From Hippophae tibetana (taxonomy: Eukaryota > Streptophyta > Magnoliopsida > Rosales > Elaeagnaceae), in NCBI GenBank assembly GCA_037013495.1, contig CM072803.1, positions 55,441,627 to 55,505,626 on the forward strand: 64,000 nucleotides of DNA, read 5' to 3'. The position numbers were made by a program, and so were the translations under genes. The first letter of the stretch is position 1; each line of letters opens with the position of its first letter. This document shows positions 12,330-27,300 of the stretch, piece by piece. A model generated the notes under the pieces. It saw only the letters and a program-made list of their open reading frames with translations, had not been told where the DNA came from and ran no database searches.

Positions 12330-12490
12330 AAATGTTTCTAGCTAGGTAACAAAATGTTTACAAATGATGTCTGAAACAACCTCTATCCATCAACTTTTTT
12401 CATTTGGAAGGGATGTAATATAATTTGCATGAATTTGCCTTTGCTTGGAATTAAGACTTACAAAGGAAAGAAAATAATCATATATCATCC
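12330..12490. repeat. Diverged segment in m23, also at 17801-17962 in m33
   Basis: Within an otherwise ordinary monomer this stretch collects many differences from all other copies: AGAAATGTTTC for AGCAATTTTTC, AAAATGTTT, CAACTTTTTTC, GGGATG, TTTGCTTGG, AATTAAGAC and ATATCATCCGG. The same cluster is present in m33 with only small differences (for example CATTGGGAAG and AATACGGGG). Clustered change inside a normal background suggests that the segment was copied in from a more distant relative of the monomer. Confidence 0.8.
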
Positions 12491-15400
12491 GGAAAAATCA
12501 ATAAGGGGATAATAATACATAATCATTTTCTCATATCTATATTATAAAAGAAAGTTGGCAAAATAAATATTACGCGTTTTATTTCCTAATAATTATGATA
12601 TATTTAAGTGAAATTATTACGTCTTATGATGCAAAACTATTTAAATTTGAAATTTTGTTCATTATTCTAAATAAGCGATCAATAATTCTCATTTTCGACT
12701 CATTTTTGACATCAATATTATTAACTTATTTATAAGATATTGTGGTTTTTTTGGATGGCATCGTAATGAATTTGCCTTTGGTTGTCCCTTTCTCCCTAGA
12801 AATCTAGGTTTCAAACCCATTCTAAGAGTAAGAGTTAGTGAAATATGATGCTACGTATTACGCTCATCCACAATAGCAATTTTTCTAGCTAGGTAACAAA
12901 AAGTTTACAAATGATGTCTGAAACAACCTCTATCCATCAACATTTTTCATTTGGAAGGGAGTTAATATAATTTGCATGAATTTGCCTGTGCGGGGAATTA
13001 GGACTTACAAAGGAAAAAAAATAATCATAGATCATGAGGAAAAATCAATAAGGGGATAATAATACATAATCATTTTCTCATATCTATATTATTAAAGAAA
13101 TTTGGCAAAATAAATACCAACCGTTTTATTTCCTAATAATTATGATATATTTAAGTGAAATTATTACGTCTTATGATGCAAAACTATTTAAATTTGAAAT
13201 TTTGTTCATTATTCTAAATAAGAGTTCAATAATTCTCATTTTCGACTCATTTTTGACATCAATATTATTAACTTATTTATAAGTTATTGTGGTTTTTTTG
13301 GATGGCATCGTAATGAATTTACCTTTGGTTGTCCCTTCTCCCTAGAAATCTAGGTTTCAAACCCATTCTAAGAGTAAGAGTTAGTGAAATATGATGCTAC
13401 GTATTACGCTCATCCACAATAGCAATTTTTCTAGCTAGGTAACAAAAAGTTTACAAATGATGTCTGAAACAACCTCTATCCTTCAACATTTTTCATTTGG
13501 AAGGGAGGTAATATAATTTGCATGAATTTGCCTGTGCGGGGAATTAGGATTTACAAAGGAAAGAAAATAATCATAGATCATGAGGAAAAATCAATAAGGG
13601 GAAAATAAAACATAATCATTTTCTCATATCTATATTATAAAAGAAAGTTGTCGAAATAAATACTACGCGTTTTATTTCCTGATAATTATGATATATTTAA
13701 GTGAAATTATTACGTCTTATGATGCAAAACTATTTAAATTTGAAATTTTGTTCATTATTCTAAATAAGAGATCAATAATTCTCATTTTCGACTCATTTTT
13801 GACATCAATATTCTTAACTTATTTATAAGTTATTGTGGTTTTTTTGGATGGCATCGTAATGAATTTGCCTTTGGTTGTCCCCTTCTCCCTAGAAATCTAG
13901 GTTTCAAACCCATTCTAAGAGTAAGAGTTAGTGAAATATGATGCTACGTATTACGCTCATCCACAATAGCAATTTTTCTAGCTAGGTAACAAAAAGTTTA
14001 CAAATGATGTCTGAAACAACCTCTATCCTTCAACATTTTTCATTTGGAAGGGAGGTAAAATAATTTGCATGAATTTGCCTGTGCGGGGAATTAAAACTTA
14101 CAAAGGAAAAAAAATAATCATAGATCATGAGGAAAAATCAATAAGGGGATAATAATACATAATCATTTTCTCATATCTATATTATAAAAGAAAGTTGGGA
14201 AAATAAATACTACGCGTTTTATTTCCTAATAATTATGATATATTTAAGTGAAATTATTACGTCTTATGATGCAAAACTATTTAAATTTGAAATTTTGTTC
14301 ATTATTCTAAATAAGAGTTCAATAATTCTCATTTTCGACTCATTTTTGACATCAATATTCTTAACTTATTTATAAGTTATTTTCGTTTTTTTGGATAGCA
14401 TCGTAATGAATTTGCCTTTGGTTGTCCCCTTCTCCCTAGAAATCTAGGTTTCAAACCTATTCTAAGAGTAAGAGTTAGTGAAATATGATGCTACGTATTA
14501 CGCTCATCCACAATAGCAATTTTTCTAGCTAGGTAACAAAAAGTTTACAAATGATGTCTGAAACAACATCTATCCTTCAACATTTTTCATTTGGAAGGGA
14601 GGTAAAATAATTTGCATGAATTTGCCTGTGCGGGGAATTAGGACTTACAAAGGAAAAAAAATAATCATAGATCATGAGGAAAAATCAATAAGGGGATAAT
14701 AATACATAATCATTTTCTCATATCTATATTATAAAAGAAAGTTGGGAAAATAAATACTACGCGTTTTATTTCCTAATAATTATGATATATTTAAGTGAAA
14801 TTATTACGTCTTATGATGCAAAACTATTTAAATTTGAAATTTTGTTCATTATTCTAAATAAGAGTTCAATAATTCTCATTTTCGACTCATTTTTGACATC
14901 AATATTCTTTACTTATTTATAAGTTATTGTGGTTTTTTTGGATGGCATCGTAATGAATTTGCCTTTGGTTGTCCCCTTCTCCCTAGAAATCTAGGTTTCA
15001 AACCCATTCTAAGAGTAAGAGTTAGTGAAATATGATGCTACGTATTACGCTCATCCACAATAGCAATTTTTCTAGCTAGGTAACAAAAAGTTTACAAATG
15101 ATGTCTGAAACAACCTCTATCCATCAACATTTTTCATTTGGAAGGGAGGTAATATAATTTGCATGAATTTGCCTGTGCGGGGAATTAGGACTTACAAAGT
15201 AAAGAAAAGCATCATAGATCATGAGGAAAAATCAATAAGGGGATAATAATACATAATCATTTGCTCATATCTATATTATAAAAGAAAGTTGTCGAAATAA
15301 ATACTACGCGTTTTATTTCCTAATAATTATGATATATTTAAATGAAATTATTCGTCTTATGATGCAAAACTATTTAAATTTGAAATTTTGTTCATTATTC

Positions 15401-17800
15401 TAAATAAGAGATCAATAATTCTAATTTTCGACTAATTTTTTACATCAATATTCTTAACTTATTTATAAGTTATTTTCGTTTTTTTGGATGGCATCGTAAT
15501 GAATTTGCCTTTGGTTGTCCCCTTCACCCAAGAAATCTAGGTTTCAAACCCATTCTAAGAGTAAGAGTTAGTGAAATATGATGCTACATATTACGCTCAT
15601 CCACAATAGCAATTTTTCTAGCTAGGTAACAAAAGGTTTACAAATGATGTCTGAAACAACCTATATCCTTCAACATTTTTCATTTGGAAGGGAGGTAATA
15701 TAATTTGCATGAATTTGCCTATGCTGGGAATTAGGACTTACAAAGGAAAAAAAATAATCATAGATCATGAGGAAAAATCAATAAGGGGATAATAATACAT
15801 AATCATTTTCTCATATCTATATTATAAAAGAAAGTTGGCCAAATAAATACTACGCGTTTTATTTCCTAATAATTATGATATATTTAAGTGAAATTATTAC
15901 GTCTTATGATGCAAAACTATTTAAATTTGAAATTTTGTTCATTATTCTAAATAAGAGTTCAATAATTCTCATTTTCGACTCATTTTTGACATCAATATTC
16001 TTAACTTATTTATAAGTTATTGTGGTTGTTTTGGATGGGATCGTAATGAATTTGCCTTTGGTTGTCCCTTTCTCCCTAGAAATCTAGGTTTCAAACCCAT
16101 TCTAAGAGTAAGAGTTAGTGAAATATGATGCTACGTATTACGCTCATCCACAATAGCAATTTTTCTAGCTCGGTAACAAAAAGTTTACAAATGATGTCTG
16201 AAATAACCTCTATCCATCAACATTTTTCATTTGGAAGGGAGGTAATATAATTTGCATGAATTTGCCTGTGCGGGGAATTAGGATTTACAAAGGAAAGAAA
16301 ATAATCATAGATCATGAGGAAAAATCAATAAGGGGATAATAATACATAATCATTTTCTCATATCTATATTATAAAAGAAAGTTGTCGAAATAAATACTAC
16401 GCGTTTTATTTCCTAATAATTATGATATGTATTTAAGTGAAATTATTACGTCTTATGATGCAAAACTATTTAAATTTGAAATTTTGTTCATTATTCTAAA
16501 TAAGAGATCAATAATTCTAATTTTCGACTCATTTTTTACATCAATATTCTTAACTTATTTATAAGTTATTTTCGTTTTTTTGGATGGCATCGTAATGAAT
16601 TTGCCTTTGGTTGTCCCCTTCTCCCTAGAAATCTAGGTTTCAAACCCATTCTAAGAGTAAGAGTTAGTGAAATATGATGCTACATATTACGCTCATCCAC
16701 AATAGCAATTTTTCTAGCTAGGTAACAAAAGGTTTACAAATGATGTCTGAAACAACCTCTATCCATCAACATTTTTCATTTGGAAGGGAGGTAATATAAT
16801 TTGCGTGAATTTGCCTATGCGGGGAATTAGGACTTACAAAGGAAAGAAAATAATCATAGATCATGAGGAGAAATCAATAAGGGGAAAATAAAACATAATC
16901 ATTTTCTCATATCTATATTATAAAAGAAAGTTGTCGAAATAAATACTACGCGTTTTATTTCCTAATAATTATGATATGTATTTAAGTGAAATTATTACGT
17001 CTTATGATGCAAAACTATTTAAATTTGAAATTTTGTTCATTATTCTAAATAAGCGATCAATAATTCTCATTTTCGACTCATTTTTGACATCAATATTATT
17101 AACTTATTTATAAGTTATTGTGGTTTTTTTGGATGGCATCGTAATGAATTTGCCTTTGGTTGTCCCTCTCTCCCTAGAAATCTAGGTTTCAAACCCATTC
17201 TAAGAGTAAGATTTAGTGAAATATGATGCTACGTATTACGCTCATCCACAATAGCAATTTTTCTAGCTAGGTAACAAAAAGTTTACAAAGGATGTCTGAA
17301 ACAACCTTTATCCCTCAACATTTTTCATTTGGAAGGGAGGTAATATAATTTGCATGAATTTGCCTGTGCGGGGAATTAGGATTTACAAAGGAAAGAAAAT
17401 AATCATAGATCATGAGGAAAAATCAATAAGGGGATAATAATACATAATCATTTTCTCATATCTATATTATAAAAGAAAGTTGGCAAAATAAATACTACGC
17501 GTTTTATTTCCTAATAATTATGATATATTTAAATGAAATTATTCGTCTTATGATGCAAAACTATTTAAATTTGAAATTTTGTTCATTATTCTAAATAACA
17601 GATCAATAATTCTCATTTTCGACTCATTTTTTACATCAATATTCTTAACTTATTTATAAGTTATTTTCTTTTTTTTGGATGACATCGTAATGAATTTGCC
17701 TTTAGTTGTCCCCTTCTCCCTAGAAATCTAGGTTTCAAACCTATTCTAAGAGTAAGAGTTAGTGAAATATGATGCTACATATTACGCTCATCCACAATAG
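12330..17800. repeat. 10-monomer higher-order repeat copy, ~5.47 kb
   Basis: This is the first copy of a long unit that runs from the middle of m23 to the middle of m33. It opens with a diverged segment (12330 to about 12490) that recurs exactly one unit later, at 17801. Unit members include m24 (AAGCGATC, AAGATATT), m25 (AGAGTTC, AATTTACC), m26 (TCCTGATAATT), m28 (TTCTTTACTTATT), m30 (GATGGGATCG) and m32 (CCCTCTCTCCC, AAGATTTAG). Each has a counterpart in the next block, 5471-5472 bp away for m23-m26 and 6565 bp away for m28-m32. Confidence 0.9.
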
Positions 17801-20800
17801 AAATGTTTCTAGCTAGGTAACAAAATGTTTACAAATGATGTCTGAAACAACCTCTATCCATCAACTTTTTTCATTGGGAAGGGATGTAATATAATTTGCA
17901 TGAATTTGCCTTTGCTTGGAATTAAGACTTACAAAGGAAAGAAAATAATCATATATCATCCGGAAAAATCAATACGGGGATAATAATACATAATCATTTT
18001 CTCATATCTATATTATAAAAGAAAGTTGGCAAAATAAATATTACGCGTTTTATTTCCTAATAATTATGATATATTTAAGTGAAATTATTACGTCTTATGA
18101 TGCAAAACTATTTAAATTTGAAATTTTGTTCATTATTCTAAATAAGCGATCAATAATTCTCATTTTCGACTCATTTTTGACATCAATATTATTAACTTAT
18201 TTATAAGATATTGTGGTTTTTTTGGATGGCATCGTAATGAATTTGCCTTTGGTTGTCCCTTTCTCCCTAGAAATCTAGGTTTCAAACCCATTCTAAGAGT
18301 AAGAGTTAGTGAAATATGATGCTACGTATTACGCTCATCCACAATAGCAATTTTTCTAGCTAGGTAACAAAAAGTTTACAAATGATGTCTGAAACAACCT
18401 CTATCCATCAACATTTTTCATTTGGAAGGGAGTTAATATAATTTGCATGAATTTGCCTGTGCGGGGAATTAGGACTTACAAAGGAAAAAAAATAATCATA
18501 GATCATGAGGAAAAATCAATAAGGGGATAATAATACATAATCATTTTCTCATATCTATATTATTAAAGAAATTTGGCAAAATAAATACCAACCGTTTTAT
18601 TTCCTAATAATTATGATATATTTAAGTGAAATTATTACGTCTTATGATGCAAAACTATTTAAATTTGAAATTTTGTTCATTATTCTAAATAAGAGTTCAA
18701 TAATTCTCATTTTCGACTCATTTTTGACATCAATATTATTAACTTATTTATAAGTTATTGTGGTTTTTTTGGATGGCATCGTAATGAATTTACCTTTGGT
18801 TGTCCCCTTCTCCCTAGAAATCTAGGTTTCAAACCCATTCTAAGAGTAAGAGTTAGTGAAATATGATGCTACGTATTACGCTCATCCACAATAGCAATTT
18901 TTCTAGCTAGGTAACAAAAAGTTTACAAATGATGTCTGAAACAACCTCTATCCTTCAACATTTTTCATTTGGAAGGGAGGTAATATAATTTGCATGAATT
19001 TGCCTGTGCGGGGAATTAGGATTTACAAAGGAAAGAAAATAATCATAGATCATGAGGAAAAATCAATAAGGGGAAAATAAAACATAATCATTTTCTCATA
19101 TCTATATTATAAAAGAAAGTTGTCGAAATAAATACTACGCGTTTTATTTCCTGATAATTATGATATATTTAAGTGAAATTATTACGTCTTATGATGCAAA
19201 ACTATTTAAATTTGAAATTTTGTTCATTATTCTAAATAAGAGATCAATAATTCTCATTTTCGACTCATTTTTGACATCAATATTCTTAACTTATTTATAA
19301 GTTATTGTGGTTTTTTTGGATGGCATCGTAATGAATTTGCCTTTGGTTGTCCCCTTCTCCCTAGAAATCTAGGTTTCAAACCCATTCTAAGAGTAAGAGT
19401 TAGTGAAATATGATGCTACGTATTACGCTCATCCACAATAGCAATTTTTCTAGCTAGGTAACAAAAAGTTTACAAATGATGTCTGAAACAACCTCTATCC
19501 TTCAACATTTTTCATTTGGAAGGGAGGTAAAATAATTTGCATGAATTTGCCTGTGCGGGGAATTAAAACTTACAAAGGAAAAAAAATAATCATAGATCAT
19601 GAGGAAAAATCAATAAGGGGATAATAATACATAATCATTTTCTCATATCTATATTATAAAAGAAAGTTGGGAAAATAAATACTACGCGTTTTATTTCCTA
19701 ATAATTATGATATATTTAAGTGAAATTATTACGTCTTATGATGCAAAACTATTTAAATTTGAAATTTTGTTCATTATTCTAAATAAGAGTTCAATAATTC
19801 TCATTTTCGACTCATTTTTGACATCAATATTCTTAACTTATTTATAAGTTATTGTGGTTTTTTTGGATGGCATCGTAATGAATTTGCCTTTGGTTGTCCC
19901 CTTCTCCCTAGAAATCTAGGTTTCAAACCCATTCTAAGAGTAAGAGTTAGTGAAATATGATGCTACGTATTACGCTCATCCACAATTGCAATTTTTCTAG
20001 CTAGGTAACAAAAAGTTTACAAAGGATTTCTGAAACAACCTCTATCCATCAACATTTTTCATTTGGAAGGGAGGTAAATTAATTTGCAGGAATTTGCCTA
20101 TGCGGGGAATTAGGACTTACAAAGGAAAAAAAATAATCATAGATCATGAGGAAAAATCAATAAGGGGATAATAATACATAATCATTTTCTCATATCTATA
20201 TTATAAAAGAAAGTTGGCAAAATAAATATTACGCGTTTTATTTCCTAATAATTATGATATATTTAAGTGAAATTATTACGTCTTATGATGCAAAACTATT
20301 TAAATTTGAAATTTTGTTCATTATTCTAAATAAGCGATCAATAATTCTCATTTTCGACTCATTTTTGACATCAATATTATTAACTTATTTATAAGATATT
20401 GTGGTTTTTTTGGATGGCATCGTAATGAATTTGCCTTTGGTTGTCCCTTTCTCCCTAGAAATCTAGGTTTCAAACCCATTCTAAGAGTAAGAGTTAGTGA
20501 AATATGATGCTACGTATTACGCTCATCCACAATAGCAATTTTTCTAGCTAGGTAACAAAAAGGTTACAAATGATGTCTGAAACAACCTCTATCCTTCAAC
20601 ATTTTTCATTTGGAAGGGAGGTAAAATAATTTGCATGAATTTGCCTGTGCGGGGAATTAGGACTTACAAAGGAAAAAAAATAATCATAGATCATGAGGAA
20701 AAATCAATAAGGGGATAATAATACATAATCATTTTCTCATATCTATATTATAAAAGAAAGTTGTCGAAATAAATACTACGCGTTTTATTTCCTAATAATT

Positions 20801-23800
20801 ATGATATATTTAAATGAAATTATTCGTCTGATGATGCAAAACTATTTAAATTTGAAATTTTGTTCATTATTCTAAATAAGAGATCAATAATTCTAATTTT
20901 CGACTAATTTTTTACATCAATATTCTTAACTTATTTATAAGTTATTTTCGTTTTTTTGGATAGCATCGTAATGAATTTGCCTTTGGTTGTCCCCTTCTCC
21001 CTAGAAATCTAGGTTTCAAACCTATTCTAAGAGTAAGAGTTAGTGAAATATGATGCTACGTATTACGCTCATCCACAATAGCAATTTTTCTAGCTAGGTA
21101 ACAAAAAGTTTACAAATGATGTCTGAAACAACATCTATCCTTCAACATTTTTCATTTGGAAGGGAGGTAAAATAATTTGCATGAATTTGCCTGTGCGGGG
21201 AATTAGGACTTACAAAGGAAAAAAAATAATCATAGATCATGAGGAAAAATCAATAAGGGGATAATAATACATAATCATTTTCTCATATCTATATTATAAA
21301 AGAAAGTTGGGAAAATAAATACTACGCGTTTTATTTCCTAATAATTATGATATATTTAAGTGAAATTATTACGTCTTATGATGCAAAACTATTTAAATTT
21401 GAAATTTTGTTCATTATTCTAAATAAGAGTTCAATAATTCTCATTTTCGACTCATTTTTGACATCAATATTCTTTACTTATTTATAAGTTATTGTGGTTT
21501 TTTTGGATGGCATCGTAATGAATTTGCCTTTGGTTGTCCCCTTCTCCCTAGAAATCTAGGTTTCAAACCCATTCTAAGAGTAAGAGTTAGTGAAATATGA
21601 TGCTACGTATTACGCTCATCCACAATAGCAATTTTTCTAGCTAGGTAACAAAAAGTTTACAAATGATGTCTGAAACAACCTCTATCCATCAACATTTTTC
21701 ATTTGGAAGGGAGGTAATATAATTTGCATGAATTTGCCTGTGCGGGGAATTAGGACTTACAAAGTAAAGAAAAGCATCATAGATCATGAGGAAAAATCAA
21801 TAAGGGGATAATAATACATAATCATTTGCTCATATCTATATTATAAAAGAAAGTTGTCGAAATAAATACTACGCGTTTTATTTCCTAATAATTATGATAT
21901 ATTTAAATGAAATTATTCGGCTTATGATGCAAAACTATTTAAATTTGAAATTTTGTTCATTATTCTAAATAAGAGATCAATAATTCTAATTTTCGACTAA
22001 TTTTTTACATCAATATTCTTAACTTATTTATAAGTTATTTTCGTTTTTTTGGATGGCATCGTAATGAATTTGCCTTTGGTTGTCCCCTTCTCCCAAGAAA
22101 TCTAGGTTTCAAACCCATTCTAAGAGTAAGAGTTAGTGAAATATGATGCTACATATTACGCTCATCCACAATAGCAATTTTTCTAGCTAGGTAACAAAAA
22201 GTTTACAAATGATGTCTGAAACAACATCTATCCTTCAACATTTTTCATTTGGAAGGGAGGTAAAATAATTTGCATGAATTTGCCTGTGCGGGGAATTAGG
22301 ACTTACAAAGGAAAAAAAATAATCATAGATCATGAGGAAAAATCAATAAGGGGATAATAATACATAATCATTTTCTCATATCTATATTATAAAAGAAAGT
22401 TGGGAAAATAAATACTACGCGTTTTATTTCCTAATTATTATGATATATTTAAGTGAAATTATTACGTCTTATGATGCAAAACTATTTAAATTTGAAATTT
22501 TGTTCATTATTCTAAATAAGAGTTCAATAATTCTCATTTTCGACTCATTTTTGACATCAATATTCTTAACTTATTTATAAGTTATTGTGGTTGTTTTGGA
22601 TGGGATCGTAATGAATTTGCCATTGGTTGTCCCTTTCTCCCTAGAAATCTAGGTTTCAAACCCATTCTAAGAGTAAGAGTTAGTGAAATATGATGCTACG
22701 TATTACGCTCATCCACAATAGCAATTTTTCTAGCTCGGTAACAAAAAGTTTACAAATGATGTCTGAAATAACCTCTATCCATCAACATTTTTCATTTGGA
22801 AGGGAGGTAATATAATTTGCATGAATTTGCCTGTGCGGGGAATTAGGATTTACAAAGGAAAGAAAATAATCATAGATCATGAGGAAAAATCAATAAGGGG
22901 ATAATAATACATAATCATTTTCTCATATCTATATTATAAAAGAAAGTTGTCGAAATAAATACTACGCGTTTTATTTCCTAATAATTATGATATGTATTTA
23001 AGTGAAATTATTACGTCTTATGATGCAAAACTATTTAAATTTGAAATTTTGTTCATTATTCTAAATAAGAGATCAATAATTCTAATTTTCGACTCATTTT
23101 TTACATCAATATTCTTAACTTATTTATAAGTTATTTTCGTTTTTTTGGATGGCATCGTAATGAATTTGCCTTTGGTTGTCCCCTTCTCCCTAGAAATCTA
23201 GGTTTCAAACCCATTCTAAGAGTAAGAGTTAGTGAAATATGATGCTACATATTACGCTCATCCACAATAGCAATTTTTCTAGCTAGGTAACAAAAGGTTT
23301 ACAAATGATGTCTGAAACAACCTCTATCCATCAACATTTTTCATTTGGAAGGGAGGTAATATAATTTGCGTGAATTTGCCTATGCGGGGAATTAGGACTT
23401 ACAAAGGAAAGAAAATAATCATAGATCATGAGGAGAAATCAATAAGGGGAAAATAAAACATAATCATTTTCTCATATCTATATTATAAAAGAAAGTTGTC
23501 GAAATAAATACTACGCGTTTTATTTCCTAATAATTATGATATGTATTTAAGTGAAATTATTACGTCTTATGATGCAAAACTATTTAAATTTGAAATTTTG
23601 TTCATTATTCTAAATAAGCGATCAATAATTCTCATTTTCGACTCATTTTTGACATCAATATTATTAACTTATTTATAAGTTATTGTGGTTTTTTTGGATG
23701 GCATCGTAATGAATTTGCCTTTGGTTGTCCCTCTCTCCCTAGAAATCTAGGTTTCAAACCCATTCTAAGAGTAAGATTTAGTGAAATATGATGCTACGTA

Positions 23801-24365
23801 TTACGCTCATCCACAATAGCAATTTTTCTAGCTAGGTAACAAAAAGTTTACAAAGGATGTCTGAAACAACCTTTATCCCTCAACATTTTTCATTTGGAAG
23901 GGAGGTAATATAATTTGCATGAATTTGCCTGTGCGGGGAATTAGGATTTACAAAGGAAAGAAAATAATCATAGATCATGAGGAAAAATCAATAAGGGGAT
24001 AATAATACATAATCATTTTCTCATATCTATATTATAAAAGAAAGTTGGCAAAATAAATACTACGCGTTTTATTTCCTAATAATTATGATATATTTAAATG
24101 AAATTATTCGTCTTATGATGCAAAACTATTTAAATTTGAAATTTTGTTCATTATTCTAAATAACAGATCAATAATTCTCATTTTCGACTCATTTTTTACA
24201 TCAATATTCTTAACTTATTTATAAGTTATTTTCTTTTTTTTGGATGACATCGTAATGAATTTGCCTTTAGTTGTCCCCTTCTCCCTTGAAATCTAGGTTT
24301 CAAACCTATTCTAAGAGTAAGAGTTAGTGAAATATGATGCTACATATTACGCTCATCCACAATAG
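17801..24365. repeat. 12-monomer version of the same higher-order repeat, ~6.57 kb
   Basis: m34, m35 and m36 match m24, m25 and m26 at an offset of 5471-5472 bp. m40 to m44 match m28 to m32 at an offset of exactly 6565 bp. The difference is two extra monomers, inserted between about 19855 (in m37) and 20948 (in m39). m38 in the inserted part carries the AAGCGATC and AAGATATT markers of m24 and m34, so the extra material came from the same unit. m39 has a head like m41 and a tail like m27. The end at about 24365 is the point corresponding to 17801 minus one monomer-type switch; m45 matches m33 up to that switch. Confidence 0.88.
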
Positions 24366-27300
24366 CAATTTTTCTAGCTAGGTAACAAAAAGTTTACATA
24401 TGATGTCTGAAACAACCTTTATCCATCAACATTTTTCATTTGGAAGGGAGGTAATATAATTTGCATGAATTTGCCTGTGCGGGGAATTAGGACTTACAAA
24501 GGAAAGAAAATAAATATAGATCATGAGGAAAAATCAATAAGGGGAAAATGAAACATAATCATTTTCTCATATCTATATTATAAAAGAAAGTTGTCGTAAT
24601 AAATACTACGCGTTTTATTTCCTAATAATTATGATATGTATTTAAGTGAAATTATTACGTCTTATGATGCAAAACTATTTAAATTTGAAATTTTGTTCAT
24701 TATTCTAAATAAGAGATCAATAATTCTCATTTTCGACTCATTTTTGACATCAATATTATTAACTTATTTATAAGTTATTGTGGTTTTTTTGGATGGCATC
24801 GTAATGAATTTGCCTTTGGTTGTCCCTTTCTCCCAAGAAATCTAGGTTTCAAACCCATTCTAAGAGTAAGAGTTAGTAAAATATGATGCTACATATTACA
24901 CTCATCCACAATAGCAATTTTTCTAGCTCGGTAACAAAAAGTTTACAAATGATGTCTGAAATCACCTCTATCCATCAACATTTTTCATTTGGAAGGGAGG
25001 TAATATAATTTGCATGAATTTGCCTGTGCGGGGAATTAGGATTTACAAAGGAAAGAAAATAATCATAGATCATGAGGAAAAATCAATAAGGGGATAATAA
25101 TACATAATCATTTTCTTATATCTTTATTATAAAAGAAAGTTGGCAAAATAAATACTACGCGTTTTATTTCCTAATAATTATGATATATTTAAATGAAATT
25201 ATTACGTCTTATGATGCAAAACTATTTAAATTTGAAATTTTGTTCATTATTCTAAATAACAGATTAATAATTCTCATTTTCGACTCATTTTTTACATCAA
25301 TATTCTTAACTTATTTATAAGTTATTTTCTTTTTTTTGGATGACATCGTAATGAATTTGCCTTTAGGTGTCCCCTTCTCCCTAGAAATCTAGGTTTCAAA
25401 CCTATTCTAAGAGTAAGAGTTAGTGAAATATGATGCTACATATTACGCTCATCCACAATAGCAATTTTTCTAGCTAGGTAACAAAAAGTTTACATATGAT
25501 GTCTGAAACAACCTTTATCCATCAACATTTTTCATTTGGAAGGGAGGTAATATAATTTGCATGAATTTGCCTGTGCGGGGAATTAGGACTTACAAAGGAA
25601 AAAAAATAATCAGAGATCATGAGGAAAAATCAATAAGGGGATAATTATACATAATCATTTTCTCATATCTATATTATAAAAGAAAGTTGGCAAAATAAAT
25701 ACTACGTGTTTTATTTCCTAATAATTATGATATATTTAAGTGAAATTATTACGTCTTATGATGCAAAACTATTTAAATTTGAAATTTTGTTCATTATTCT
25801 AAATAAGAGATCAATAATTATCATTTTCGACTCATTTTTTACATCAATATTATAAACTTATTTATAAGTTATTGTGGTTTTTTTGGATGGCATCGTAATG
25901 AATTTGCCTTTGGTTGTCCCCTTCTCCCTAGAAATCTAGGTTTCAAACCTATTCTAAGAGTAAGAGTTAGTGAAATATGATGCGACATATTACGCTCATC
26001 CACAATAGCAATTTTTCTAGCTAGGTAACAAAAAGTTTACAAATGATGTCTGAAACAACCTCTATCCATCAACATTTTTCATTTGGAAGGGAGGATATAT
26101 AATTTGCATGAATTTGCCTATGCGGGGAATTAGGACTTACAAAGGAAAGAAAATAAATATAGATCATGAGGAAAAATCAATAAGGGGAAAATGAAACATA
26201 ATCATTTTCTCATATCTATATTATAAAAGAAAGTTGTCGTAATAAATACTACGCGTTTTATTTCCTAATAATTATGATATGTATTTAAGTGAAATTATTA
26301 CGTCTTATGATGCAAAACTATTTAAATTTGAAATTTTGTTCATTATTCTAAATAAGAGATCAATAATTCTCATTTTCGACTCATTTTTGACATCATTATT
26401 CTTAACTTATTTATAAGTTATTGTGATTTTTTTTGGATGGCATCGTAATGAATTTGCCTTTGGTTGTCCCTTTCTCCCTAGAAATCTAGGTTTCAAACCC
26501 ATTCTAAGAGTAAGAGTTAGTGAAATATGATGCTACATATTACGCTCATCCACAATAGCAATTTTTCTAGCTAGGTAACAAAAAGTTTACAAATGATGTC
26601 TGAAACAACCTTTATCCATCAACATTTTTCATTTGGAAGGGAGGTAATATAATTTGCATGAATTTGCCTGTGCGGGGAATTAGGACTTACAAAGGAAAAA
26701 AAATAATCAGAGATCATGAGGAAAAATCAATAAGGGGATAATAATACATAATCATTTTCTCATATCTATATTATAAAAGAAAGTTGGCAAAATAAATACT
26801 ACGCGTTTTATTTCCTAATAATTATGATATATTTAAGTGAAATTATTACGTCTAATGATGCAAAACTATTTAAATTTGAAATTTTGTTCAATATTCTAAA
26901 TAAGAGATCAATAATTCTCATTTTTGACATCAATATTATTAACTTATTTATAAGTTATTGTGGTTTTTTTGGATGGCATCGTAATGAATTTGCCTATGGT
27001 TGTCCCTTTCTCCCTAGAAATCTAGGTTTCAAACCCATTCTAAGAGTAAGAGTTAGTAAAATATGATGCTACATATTACACTCATCCACAATAGCAATTT
27101 TTCTAGCTCGTTAACAAAAAGTTTACAAATGATGTCTGAAATCACCTCTATCCATCAACATTTTTCATTTGGAAGGGAGGTAATATAATTTGCATGAATT
27201 TGCCTGTGCGGGGAATTCGGATTTACAAAGGAAAGAAAATAATCATAGGTCATGAGGAAAAATCAATAAGGGGATAATAATACAAAATCATTTTCTTATA

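Larger units (their letters stand above)
10406..12593. repeat. Dimer repeat, ~1,094-bp unit (m20-m21, m22-m23)
   Basis: m20 and m22 share TGCATGGCATCG and a CCCTTGAAATC form. m21 and m23 share an unusual GAAACTTTTTTCATT segment and GTTGTTTTGGATGGC. The starts are 10406/11500 and 10953/12047, both 1094 bp apart. The pair bridges the 5-monomer block on the left and the 10-monomer block on the right. m20 still carries type 4 markers of the left block, but without its GGTACC. m23 changes to a distinctive diverged segment from about 12330 onward, which starts the next block. Confidence 0.85.

Noticed and set aside
26824-27066. 80-codon open reading frame, repeated at 31192-31434
   Set aside because: It lies wholly within the satellite monomer and is open only because the 11-bp contraction in m50 and m58 shifts the frame past stops present in other copies. 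The same stretch is closed in most other monomers, and no domain is recognisable.
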